Shown here: piece by piece, positions 53,963-64,000 of the stretch
Layout of the letters: every line of letters starts with the position of its first letter
How positions within the stretch are numbered: the stretch's first letter is position 1
Assembly: GCA_964036045.1 (NCBI GenBank)
Contig: OZ038387.1
Location: forward strand, 57,630,427 to 57,694,426
Origin: Eutreptiella sp. 'Long Island Sound 2002'
Lineage: Eukaryota; Euglenozoa; Euglenophyceae; Eutreptiales; Eutreptiaceae
Direction: 5' to 3'
DNA: 64,000 nucleotides
Made by a program: the position numbers and the translations under genes
The notes under the pieces: model-generated
Told to the model about the DNA's origin: nothing
Databases searched by the model: none
What the model saw: only the letters and a program-made list of their open reading frames with translations

Positions 53963-54331
53963 GCTGATTGTGGTCCGGCAGAAAATCCCAGTCTATGAAG
54001 AAAATTGATGCGGATTATTCTAAATACATCTGAGTGTCCAAAACTGTCTGAAAAGATTTAAATAAATCCGATTGTGAAAAATATTTGGCCGATCTTGCCC
54101 GCGAGCGCGCGTCAGCGGCAAATGGGGATTCCAGGCAAATGATCGGAACGCGGCGGATTTACGGGGAATGGACCGCGGAATCAGATCCGGCATATCAGAA
54201 ATATATAGGTCTGATCCTGAGACTGAGCTGCGAGACGGCGATTCCGTCGAAGCAAAGAAAATGACCAAAATGTAGTCAATCTGGGTTAGATCAGTGAAAA
54301 TCTAAGCAGATGGGGGTTAGCCGCACTTACA
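53799..54331 (-). repeat. 5' LTR of Element C (533 bp)
   Basis: Pairs with 43545-44077. Includes the gag ATG and, at 54056-54073, the 18-bp motif. Confidence 0.96.
54056..54073 (-). promoter_or_regulatory. 18-bp LTR motif (C, 5' LTR)
   Basis: Ends 94 bp upstream of the gag ATG at 53962. Confidence 0.6.
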
Positions 54332-55116
54332 GTTTTACCCCCCCTTCCCCCAGATGGGATTTCTGTCATTCTGGGATCCCCAGATGACAGTTTCAGGGTG
54401 TTTTACCCCCCCCAGATGGGATTTCTGTCACTCTGGGATCCCCAGATGACAGTTTCTGGGTGTTTTACGCCCCCCCACAGATGGGAAATCTGTCATTCTG
54501 GGATCCCCAGATGACAGTTTCAGGGTGTTGTACCCCCCCCCCCGATGGGATTTCTGTCATTCGGGGATCCCCAGATGACAGTTTCTGGGTGTTAAACCCC
54601 CCCCCCGATGGGGAATCTGTCATTCTGGAATCCCCAGATGACAGTTTCAGGGTGTTTTACCCCCCCCCCAGATGGGATTTCTGTCATTCTGGGATCCCCA
54701 GATGACAGTTTCAGGGAGTTTTACCCCCCCCACATGGGATTTCTGTCATTCTGGGATCCCCAGATTACAGTTTCTGGGTGTCATACCCCCCCCCAGATGG
54801 GAAATCTGTCATTCTGGCGTCCCCCAGATGGCAGTTTCAGGGAGTTTCCCCCGCCCCAGATGGGATTTCTGTCATTCTGGGATCCCCAGATGACAGTTTC
54901 TGGGTGTTATAACCCCCCCTGATGGGAAATCTGTCATTCTGAGGTCCCCAGATGACAGTTTCAGGGTGTTTTACCCCCCCCCCCTGATGGGAAATCTGTC
55001 ATTCTGGGATCCCCAGATGACAGTTTCATGGTGTTTTACCCCCCCCTCAGATGGGATTTCTGTCATTCTGGGATCCCCAGATGCCAGTTTCAGGATGTTT
55101 CACCCCCCCCCCTGAT
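54332..55116 (+). repeat. Minisatellite S1, main array
   Basis: About 12 units of 60-66 bp, each with GATGGGATTTCTGTCATTC (or GGGAAATC) then CCCAGATGACAGTTTC and a C run of 6-11. It starts with the GTTTT target copy of Element C. Confidence 0.95.
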
Positions 55117-55320
55117 GGTTTGAGGTTTGACGTTTGATTTTGCGGGTACTAGACGCCTTTCGGCCCCGGGGGGCCACCTGGTCGGGCCAGGTGATATCCT
55201 CCCCACCGGGTCCTAGTGGGGGGCCCTCCAAGACGCACCCCCTGCCTGGTGGCGGAGTCCCCCTGGTTCACAGGGCTCGGAGCCCCGTCCCTCCCCGGCT
55301 TCCCTGTTTCGCCACTCCCC
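55117..55320 (-). other. Inverted copy of a decayed coding 3' end (family of 61090-61737)
   Basis: Read on the minus strand this matches 61550-61737: both give GKPGRD, then GDSATRQ, and LARPG.PPGPKGV. The copy here reads TAG right after GPKGV. Both end in a tail of AAACCTC-like units (55117-55140 here, inverted). The tail and 3'-end conservation would suit a non-LTR retrotransposon, but no RT is visible. Confidence 0.45.
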
Positions 55321-55899
55321 GGTCAGTGCAGCAATTCGCAGCCGTGGCTGCAGGCGCTTACCCACCGCATCGCCCCCCTAATGCGTGGTCGCCCGGCGCG
55401 CCGGCGCAGCCGGGCCCGTGCTACTGACTTGTCGCCAGTGGGACCCCCTTGGGCTGGCGCCGAGGCTGCCTAGCCTAGGGGTTGGGGCGTGGCGCAGTGC
55501 GCCACTACTGCCTTGGCGGGTGCAGTGCCCCGTCCGTGTGTGCGCGGCGCTCGCGGCCGGTTCGGGGGGCTCGGGCCGGTACCTGGTGATGTGTCTCTCC
55601 TGTTTCCCCCTTCCCGCCCGGCGTGTCCCGCGCTGCGTGTGGCGGGCCGTCCGGTCTGGGTGTCCCTTACCCTCGCTCGCTGGTACGCCATTCCACGCGG
55701 TCTGTGCGTTCCGCGAGCTCGGTCTGGTTGCCCTTCTGGTAGTCCCCGCGTGCCCTTTGCGTGTGTGTGCGCTCGCGCTCCCGCGGCGTCCGCTCCCCCC
55801 CCCCCTGAGTGGTGTGGCGTGCGCACCTCCCGCGGTCCCGGCACTGGGCGCTGGTAGGGCCGTTCCACGTGGTCCGTGCCCCTCCGCGTGTCCTACCCA
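55321..55899. other. GC-rich sequence between the coding remnant and the satellite
   Basis: Over 65% GC by eye, no repeat of the 420-bp unit, no domain in any frame. Confidence 0.4.
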
Positions 55900-58760
55900 G
55901 GTCCCTTGCTCTGTCTGGCGTGCTTAGGGGGGGGCGTTCCGGTCCCGGTTCCCCCCTACCTGGCTTGGGGCTGTCCGCCACCCAAGTGCTGTGGGCGCGG
56001 GTGTGTGGGTGTGGGGGCCCAACACTGTCCCCTTGGCCTGCATGCCCTGTGGGGGCTGCATGCTGCGGGGGTGGTGGGGGGCCGTCCCCGGGGGGGGGTG
56101 GCCTGCCACTGTTGTGAGGGGCGTCTGGTGTCAGGCGCTGTCCCTCCCCCGACCGCCCGTCCTCTTGGAGCGGGTAGCCGGGATTCCGCGACCCATGTGT
56201 CCCGGGTGCGGTCGGTGCGGGCGTGGGGACCCAGCACCGGCCCCACAGCGTGCGCCCTTGCAGGCCGGCGTTGCTCGCCGTGGGGGTGGCGGAAGGGCGT
56301 CCCCAGGGGGGTGCCTTCCACCATTGTGAGGGGCGTCTGAGGTCAGGCGCTGTCCCTCCCCCGACTGCCCGCTCACTGGGCGGGCTGTTGGGGTCCGCCA
56401 CCCACGTGCTGTGGGCGCGGGTGTATGGGTGTGGGGGCCCAACACTGTCCCCTTGGCCTGCATGCCCTTTGGGGGCTGCGTGCCGCGGGGTTGGTGGGGG
56501 GCCGTCCCCGGGGGGGGTGGCCTGCCACTGTTGTGAGGGGCGTCTGGTGTCAGGCGCTGTCCCTCCCCCGGCCGCCCGTCCTCTGGAGCGGGCAGCCAGG
56601 GTTCCGCGACCCGTGTGTCCCGGGTGCGGTCGATGCGGGCGTGGGGACCCAGCACCGGCCCCACAGCGTGCGCCCTTGCGGGCCGGCGTTGCTCGCTGTA
56701 GGGGTGGCGGAAGGGCGTCCCCGGGGGGGGTGCCTTCCACCATTGTGAGGGGCGTCTGAGGTCAGGCGCTCCCCCTCCCCCGACTGCCCGCCCACTGGGC
56801 GGGCTGTTTGGGTCCGCCACCCACGTGCTGTGGGCGCGGGTGTGTGGGTGTGGGGGCAGAACACTGTCCCCTTGGCCTGCATGCCCTGTGGGGGCTGCGT
56901 GCCGCGGGGTTGGTGGGGGGCAGTCCCCGGGGGGGGTCGGCCTGCCACCGTTGTGAGGGGCGTCTGGTGTCAGGCGCTGTCCCTCCCCCGGCCGCCCGTC
57001 CTCTGGAGCGGGCAGCCAGGGTTCCGCGACCCGTGTGTCCCGGGTGCGGTCGATGCGGGCGTGGGGACCCAGCACCGGCCCCACAGCGTGCGCCCTTGCG
57101 GGCCGGCGTTGCTCGCTGTGGGGGTGGCGGAAGGGCGTCCCCGGGGGGGCTGCCTTCCACCATTGTGAGGGGCGTCTGAGGTCAGGCGCTGCCCCTCCCC
57201 CGACTGCCCGCCCACTGGGCGGGCTTTTGGGGTCCGCCACCCACGTGCTGTGGGCGCGGGTGTGTGGGTGTGGGGGCCCAACACTGTCCCCTTGGCCTGC
57301 ATGCCCTGTGGGGGCTGCGTGCTGCGGAGGTGGTGGGGAGCCGTCCCCGGGGGGGGTGGCCTGCCACCGTTGTGAGGGGCGTCTGGTGTCAGGCGCTGTC
57401 CCTCCCCCGGCCACCCGTCCTTTGGAGCGGGCAGCCAGGGTTCCGCGACCCATGTGTCCCGGATGCGGTCGGTGCGGGCGTGGGAACCCAGCACCGGCCC
57501 CACAGCGTGCGCCCTTGCGGGCCAGCGTTGCTCGCTGTGGGGGTGGCGGAAGGGCGTCCCCGGGGGGGGTGCCTTCCACCATTGTGAGGGGCGTCTGAGG
57601 TCAGGCGCTGTCCCTCCCCCGACTGCCCGCCCACTGGGCGGGCTGTTGGGGTCCGCCACCCACGTGCTGTCGGCGCTGGTGTGTGGGCGTGGGGGCCCAA
57701 CACTGTCCCCTTGGCCTGCATGCCCTGTGGGGGCTGCGTGCCGTGGGGGTGGTGGGGGGCCGTCCCCGGGGGGGGTTGGCCTGCCACCGTTGTGAGGGGC
57801 GTCTGGTGTCAGGCGCTGTCCCTCCCCCGGCCGCCCGTCCTCTGGAGCGGGCAGCCGGGGTTCGGCGACCCGTGTGTCCCGGGTGCGGTCGATGCGGGCG
57901 TGGGGACCCAGCACCGGCCCCACAGCGTGCGCCCTTGCGGGCCGGCGTTGCTCGCTGTGGGGGTGGCGGAAGGGCGTCCCCGGGGGGGGTGCCTTCCACC
58001 ATTGTGAGGGGCGTCTGAGGTCAGGCGCTCCCCCTCCCCCGACTGCCCGCCCACTGGGCGGGCTGTTGGGGTCCGCCACCCACGTGCTGTGGGCGCGGGT
58101 TTGTGGGCGTGGGGACCCGCCACCAACTCCACAGCGCGCGCTCTTGCGAGCTGGCTTTGCGCGCTGTGGGGGCGGCATGAGGGTGCCCAGGGGGGGGACC
58201 TCTTGCCTGGGTGTGGGGCGTCCGGGGTCGGGCGCTCTCCCACCCACGACGTCTTGTCCGTTCGGGCGTGCGGCCGGGGCCCACTACCCACTGGCTGTGG
58301 GTGCGGAGGGTGCGGGCGTGGGGACCCGTCACCAACCCCACAGCGCGCACTCTTGCGCACTGTGGGGGCGGCACGAGGGTGCCCCGGGGGGGGCGCCTTT
58401 TGCCTGGGTGTGGGGCATCCGGGGTCGGGCGCTCTCCCACCCCCGACCACTCGTCCTTTCAGGCGTGCTGCCGGGGCCCACTACCCACTGGCTGTGGGTG
58501 CGGGGGGTCCGGGCGTGGGGACCCGTCACCAACCCCACACAGCGCGCTCTTGCGAGCTGGCTTTGCGCGCTGGGGGGGCGGCACGAGGGCGCCTGGGGGG
58601 GGCGCCTCTTGCCTGGGTGTGGGGCGTCCGGGGTCGGGCGCTCTCCCACCCCCGACCACCCGTCCTTTCGGGCGTGCGGCCGGGGCCCGCTTCCCGCTGG
58701 CCGTGGGTGCGGTGTGCGGGCGTGGGGGCCCGGCTGTCCTTGGCACATTGTCCCGTGCCG
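55900..58760 (+). repeat. GC-rich satellite with higher-order 420-bp period
   Basis: Two related monomers alternate. Type A (GCGTCTGGTGTC...) starts at 56121, 56540, 56960, 57379 and 57799. Type B (GCGTCTGAGGTC...) starts at 56333, 56752, 57172, 57591 and 58011. Monomers are about 212 and 207 bp. From 58100 on, three more diverged units (196 and 210 bp apart) have GCGTCCGGGGTCGGGCGCTC starts. As 420 is a multiple of three, long ORFs run through it on both strands without meaning. Confidence 0.95.
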
Positions 58761-58839
58761 CGGTTCGTCGTGTGTTGTGCGCGCTTCCCAGATTCGCGGC
58801 ACCCGGTGGCCGTTGTGGCTTGGCACCTGTCCTTGTGCC

Positions 58840-59300
58840 CCCCCCCTGATGGGAAATCTGTCATTCTGGGATCCCCAGATGACAGTTTCATGGTGTTTTA
58901 CCCCCCCCCCCAGATGGGATTTCTGTCATTCTGGGATCCCCAGATGACAGTTTCAGGGTGTTCCCCCCCCCCCCCCCCCCCAGATGGGATTTTTTTATTC
59001 TGGGATCCCCAGATGACAGTTTTTGGGTGTCATACCCCTCCCCAGATGGGAAATCTGTCATTCTGGCGTCCCCCAGATGACAGTTTCAGGGTGTTTTACC
59101 CCCCCCCCTATGGGAATTTTGCCATTCTGGGATCCCCAGATGGCAGTTTCTGGGTGTTATACCCCCCCGTGATGGGAAATCTGTCATTCTGACGTCCCCC
59201 AGATGACAGTTTCAGGGGGTCCTACCCCACCCTGACAAGAATTTTGCCATTTTTGGATCTCCAGATGGCAGTTTCTACGTGTTATACCCCCCCCAGGTAA
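58840..59300 (+). repeat. Minisatellite S1, right array
   Basis: Seven or eight units, more diverged toward 59300. Shows that the block at 55117-58839 lies within a once continuous S1 array. Confidence 0.93.
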
Positions 59301-59477
59301 GAAATCAGTTATTCCCGTTTCAAGATGATTGTATCCAGGGGCAACTTCTTCCCTCCAGGGCCAGGCAAGGTTTCTCAGTGTTGCAGCACCAGTCGCCCTG
59401 AGGCCGATGCCAACATGGGCCACGTGCTTTGTAAAAAAATAGCCAGTCTGTATGATTGCTTTGAATTTTGATGTATG

Positions 59478-59478
<1 letters not shown>

Positions 59479-59559
<81 letters not shown>
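59479..59559. repeat. (TA)n microsatellite
   Basis: Forty uninterrupted TA units. Confidence 0.98.
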
Positions 59560-59561
<2 letters not shown>

Positions 59562-61050
59562 TCCTTTCCTCCTCTTACCTTTTGGCTTTAGTCCAAAGAT
59601 TTTTGTTAGGTAAGCAACACTTCCATAAGTTTCCCGTAGGTAGTTTAGTTTGTGCCTCCTTGACAACATTTGTTCCTCCTTTTTGTTGTCTTGTTGTCTA
59701 TGTACATATGTCCATATATATGCCCATGTGTCCACACTTGTTTTTTTTTGTTTTGTCTCTGATTTTAATTCGAGACCGATTCCATTTCTTTCAGTGTTTC
59801 TCAGAATTTGGTTTTTGCACTGCTGTTCGTAGGCTTTAGTCCAGGAGGTATGTGCAAGGGCAGGAAAAGGGTGTAGTATATGGGTGGCACAACTCCAAAG
59901 ACCTAAGTTTAGTAGGAATTTAGATGAGTACGTAAGACTTTTCACCATGTGTTTCCATTTTTTTCCAGAGTAGCCGAAATTTTTTTTGTTGTTGTTGTTA
60001 GTGACCATAAAGGAAATGTTGGTCTTGTTTTGCTTCAGCACCGAGCCCAGGGGTGATATTAACCTGGCTAGTTTTGCACTTTGGTTTTTTTGTGGAGGAA
60101 TTAGCCAGGATTTAAAGGCCTTGAATTTGCGGGAATCCCCCTGGTAGGATGGTGATTGAATTTCGGTGCTCTAAGTTTTCAAAACCCTTTGGTTTTAAGT
60201 CGTTTAGGAGGTTGCAACAAGTAGCAATATGGCTTTCACTTACATACCACGTCACGTTTCCGTGGGTCTTTGAAATCAATTGTTTCGATGAGGTAGAGTC
60301 TAAGATCCTCAGGGTCTTTAAACGAGTTACCTTTTTCTTTTCAATTGATGTATAGTAAAAGATTCCTAGGGAATAAGGGACACTTTGTGCATCGTCCTCG
60401 TTCATGAACTTACCTTTCCTTGAGACCCTTTGGGCCTAAGGGGAAGACTCAGGAATACTTTGTTCCTGGTGACTTTGGTTTGCTTCTTAGTTCCTTCCCC
60501 CCCTATCAGTTTTATTTTGAACGCCACTTTTAGCCCTTTAGATGGCTACCGAAAAGTGGTGAGATTTAGACCCTTCATGCAGGGTCTACGGGGGGTGTGA
60601 CGTAAATGAGGTAAACCTGATTTGGGATGATTCACATCCATCATTTACCTCCACCACTTTTCTATTTCAATAATGGAGGTATTTGGGAGTTCAAATGGGG
60701 ATTTATGATTTTATTTCAATAGATGGGTGATTCCTCCTTGCCGGTAGACCTACCCATTCCCCAACCAATTAGTAACTCCCTAACAAGTCACTCGCGAATC
60801 TGACTTTGTGATGGTCAGCCCAGATTTACGATGTTTTAGCACTTTGCTGCTCCTCCAAGTATGTTTTGCACTCGAATTGTACATATTCTTCTTTGTTGCA
60901 CAGGTCTTTGTATACTCTTTCAACATGAGCCCATTTGCGATTTGATTTCGTGCCTGCTGACTTCAAACTCTAACCTTAGTAAAGGCCATGGTGGTTAGTT
61001 GAAACACATGTAGGCAACCCCCCCCTCCAATGGCAAAAGGGCCCCTAATC
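59560..61050. other. Unassigned sequence
   Basis: AT-balanced, T-rich stretches, no ORF over 100 codons with a motif, no repeat seen. Confidence 0.4.
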
Positions 61051-61089
61051 TTTTTTACTGTCATCCTACGGCCGACAAAGGTGGACCTT

Positions 61090-61737
61090 GCCATGCCCCT
61101 GACTGTGATGGGCGAAGCGCTTGCATGCTCCAACTGCAGCGCGAGCAGAAAACAAAAGATGGTCAAGAGGTGAAACAGCATTACCACTTTTGATGCGCGA
61201 TTACGTGCGGGTCTTGCGGCAAGCGTTGGCATTACGAAAACGCCGTGAATCCGAAAAACATAGAAGGGCGGAAGAAGAAAAGCGGAGGCAAGCTGGTAAA
61301 GGTAACCCCGATGGGGGAGGCCGTAACCGGGGGAGATCCCCTGGTAGGGGTAACCGTGGTGAAAGACGAAGCTCCTCAGCCCCTCCCACTAGTGGGAGAG
61401 AACGCCCTAACCCTGCCCGCAAGGGTGAGCAGCAGGGTGAGAAAAAAACTGCACCCACCCCCCCAGCGCTGGCGGTGGCGATAAGGGCGAGAATGCCAAG
61501 AAAAAGAAGCTCAACTGGCACTCTAAGTGCCTACAGGAGTGGCAAAATGGGGAAGCCGGGGAGAGACAGGGCTCCGAACCCCGTGAACCCGGGGGACTCC
61601 GCTACCAGGCAGGAGGCGTGGTTTGAAAAGCCCCCCACTAGGCGCCGTTGGGGAGCATATTACCTGGCCCGACCAGGTAGCCCCCCGGGGCCGAAAGGTG
61701 TGTACTACCCGAAACCTCAAACCTCAAACCTGATTTT
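61090..61737 (+). pseudogene. Decayed Cys/His-rich coding remnant with AAACCTC tail
   Basis: One forward frame gives Cys/His pairs: PDCDGRSAC, then a TGA, then CAITCGSCGKRWHYENAVNP, later NWHSKCLQEW. This is the look of a zinc-binding domain. The TGA sits where CGA would give HYHF-R-C. A second frame gives the segment shared with 55117-55320. The copy ends in GAAACCTCAAACCTCAAACC (61717-61737). Family unknown; a non-LTR retrotransposon 3' end is one possibility. Confidence 0.38.
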
Positions 61738-63514
61738 CTGCATTTTTGGTTTTCATGACGCCTACGGTGCTGAAGATTTGTCGCTTTGGACTCGTGGAGT
61801 CCGGAAATGCGTGACTGCTTGCTTTTATGCTTGCGAGATGGCTGAATTTTTGTCTTTATGTCTGAATTTCTGCCCTATAGGAACCCAAGTGCTGCCGAGG
61901 CACTTGAGGTCTGAAACCTGCCCCACCACATCCACAACCACGCCCACAAAGGGACACGGAACCCCCCCACATCACTGTTTATGGCCAGCCAATCCTATAT
62001 GGTTCTGATTTCAGCCCAAGCTTATGGTTGCACCCTAATTTCGGTCTTGGGCGGGGAGTGCAATAGGGTCGGCTTTCCCCCTTTGGTTTACCCCCCATGG
62101 CATGGGTCCCAAGACCGATCCAAGCCCCCCCCAACACACAACATACCCTTCAGATGGGATGCAGTAGATCCTAGAGGTGCTGAATTACCCCTTTTTTGGC
62201 TGGCTGCGCGCGCGACATGAATCGCGATCGGGCATGAGCTTGTTGAGTCTTACTTTTCCAATTCTGATTTCTGTGGGTCTGACTTTACGAGATCGTGGAT
62301 TTCTGTGGATGTTGCTTAGTGAGCAGCGTGCAGAATGCACAACACTTCAGGCTGTACCTATAGCCATTTTTTGCATTGACACACAGGCACTCATGCAACC
62401 TGCAGAAATGCATCATTCTTTCTGCATTTTTGAGAGTCTTTAGGCCACTGTTCCAGGAGCAGCCTCAAGAACGTTTGCAACCCCAAAAAAATTAGTCATT
62501 GAAACCTTGCTAAATATGCCGAAAACCTCCCAACTTGGTGGTCTTAGCGTTCATGACACTACCCCCCCCCCCCCCACCAGGACCCCAAATGATGCAGCAC
62601 AGTCAATGCCACCAACGAAAAAAAAGACTGATGGGTCCTGAAAAACTGACATGCTGTACGATTTGCATCTTTGTGTCACAGTAAAGCACTGGAGCACAAA
62701 TGCAACGCCCAGGGCCTAACTGACGTCAGCTTTTGGTATTGTAGCAACTGGATGGCTGGGTGTGTATGCAATGGGGTCACCATGGATACAGAATTTGTTC
62801 AGAAATCCCAACAAAATGACTACACACATTGCAGCATGCAGCACACACATGGTTTATGGGAAGACTCAAAATAATCACTACGAGAAACTGCAGTAGTGGT
62901 GGCTGGCTAGAACGACAATCTGCTCAACTTCACCACCTCTTGTGTTGTCCACAATAGTTCAAGCATGAATTCTTCGAACCCACTGCAGGGAACTGCATCA
63001 CAGGAAAAATACATTGCAGCCAGGACAAACAACACTGGTCGCCATTATATAAGAGGCAGCTGCCTTGGCAAAGCCATCATTGCAAGAGCGGTTCACATCT
63101 TTGCGATAATAGGCCATAAAATCAGGTAAATATTGAGCATCACAGCTGGGTGCATTCTGCACTTAATCTTACAACTACTCCAGGCGTGACCCCAATATTA
63201 AAAGCTGAAATGATGCAGTGCTGATCAGAACTCTTTGTCAATAAACCACTGATACCCATGAAGTGCAGGCACCCAGAACCAATCTGCAAAAACGGTGCAT
63301 CCTTTGAGCACCCAGCAAGCAAATGTTGTGAAATGTTGTGAAAGCAAATGTGAAGCAATCGCCATTTCAGCCTAATGGTCTGACCCTTCTTGCGCAGCTG
63401 AACACGCAAAAGCATGCACAAGCATCGCTAACATGCAAACATGCATTCACTCACATTTATACACAAAACCGAGAATCACACCCCTCACACCACAGCGATA
63501 CATCAAACCACACG
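61738..63514. other. Unassigned sequence
   Basis: No supported gene. A C14 run lies at 62563-62576. Confidence 0.4.
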
Positions 63515-63621
63515 TCACACACACACACACACAGGCCCAGGGACAGGCATAGGTGTGTGCACGCGCACACACACACAAAATGGCACAGGTGTGCGCGCAC
63601 ACGCGCGCACACACACACAAA
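63515..63621. repeat. (CA)n/(CG)n microsatellite
   Basis: CA tracts with CGCG interruptions and one reversed GTGTG piece. Confidence 0.93.
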
Positions 63622-64000
63622 ACCTGTGTACAGGACATCCTCTCCCCTCTGATGGCTGAGTGACTAATGGACCAGGTGCATGAACCCTGTCCTGACCCCC
63701 ATGATCCCCGGCACCTGCATCCCCACTAGGCCCCAGACCAGGCCCTACACTAGCTCCATCTTCATGCCCCCATTGACAAATGGAGCGATAGATGTGCTCA
63801 GGTACCCATTGCCTCCAGGCCATTGCAACCTCTTCAATCTTTGTTTCAGGAATTGTCCCCAGTTGCTGACTACCCATCTCCCCTCATAGAAACCTCATCC
63901 TCGGTAAACTTACCACGGCTCTCACCCATCAGTCGAACATACTACACTCTGCATGCAAAGTAACGTGCTCAGAGTGAAACATGCCAGTGCTCATGGGAGC
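63622..64000. other. Unassigned sequence at the right edge
   Basis: No ORF with a motif and no repeat seen. Confidence 0.4.

Larger units (their letters stand above)
43545..54331 (-). mobile_element. Element C: near-complete Ty3/Gypsy-type retrotransposon (10,787 bp)
   Basis: 533-bp LTRs (TG...CA) at both ends, perfect 5-bp target duplications, primer-binding site, purine tract and the order gag, amber codon, protease, Dam-like domain, RT, RNase H, integrase, chromodomain. I count about six differences between the LTRs (about 1.1%), so it is the youngest complete insertion here. It is disabled by one gag frameshift, one frameshift before RT at an A6 run (49363-49368) and three in-frame TGA codons. 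It is a relative of Element B and retains what B lost. Confidence 0.95.

Noticed and set aside
56131-58247. Long minus-strand ORFs (483 and 425 codons) in the GC-rich satellite
   Set aside because: They repeat every 140 codons with the 420-bp satellite unit; the opposite strand is also largely open. The open frames reflect base composition and period.
1-64000. CRISPR arrays, tRNA or rRNA genes
   Set aside because: No regularly spaced direct repeats with unique spacers and no sequence forming a tRNA cloverleaf or matching rRNA was seen. A covariance-model search would be decisive.

Overview
The window is nuclear DNA from a repeat-rich eukaryote. I see no bacterial operon, no CRISPR array, no tRNA or rRNA gene and no convincing single-copy host gene. 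Almost all recognisable coding sequence belongs to LTR retrotransposons of the Ty3/Gypsy (Metaviridae) type with C-terminal chromodomains. The rest is tandem repeats, a non-autonomous DNA transposon, and a very C-rich locus that encodes a Ulp1-like (C48) protease with long proline-rich and arginine/serine-rich tails. I cannot name the species. The primer-binding sites in two elements (TGGTAGCAGAGG) are complementary to an initiator tRNA ending CTCTGCTACCA, the animal form as I recall it, rather than the land-plant CTCTGATACCA. That argues mildly against a land plant.

Layout. 1-10451 (minus): Element A, running off the left edge: LTR, gag, protease, dUTPase, Dam-like domain, RT-RNase H, integrase. 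10452-12336: unassigned, with a GT microsatellite. 12337-23250 (minus): an old, broken chromovirus (Element D), split inside its integrase zinc finger by Element B (13761-21833), which has two 481-bp LTRs and a 4/5-matching 5-bp target duplication. B has lost RNase H and most of integrase in frame. 23251-27080: no clear genes, many short perfect hairpins, and a gag-like ORF. 27060-34045: C-rich, T-poor locus with the C48 protease gene and A tracts. 34045-36168 (plus): 3' end of a second copy of the A family. 36169-40375: unknown ORFs, a 92-bp repeat, a 1663-bp hAT-like element with 8-bp target duplication, and a minisatellite. 43545-54331 (minus): Element C, essentially complete (10.8 kb), with 533-bp LTRs and GTTTT target duplications, inserted in a roughly 62-bp minisatellite. 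That minisatellite resumes at 54332 and is interrupted again by a GC-rich block (55117-58839) holding a higher-order satellite with a 420-bp period. 59300-64000: microsatellites, one decayed Cys/His-rich coding remnant, and otherwise nothing I can assign.

How the parts work together. A, B and C share an unusual plan. The gag start codon lies inside the 5' LTR. gag and pro-pol are in the same frame, separated by one amber codon followed by GG, which suggests gag-pol is made by stop-codon readthrough. A Dam-like (N6-adenine methyltransferase fold) domain sits between protease and reverse transcriptase. Element A adds a complete five-motif dUTPase. B and C, whose LTRs look unrelated by eye, carry an identical 18-bp TATA-like motif about 95-110 bp upstream of gag. 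B keeps gag, protease and part of RT but would need enzymes from a relative such as C to move. Many stops and frameshifts show decay; several shifts lie at homopolymer runs and could be assembly errors.
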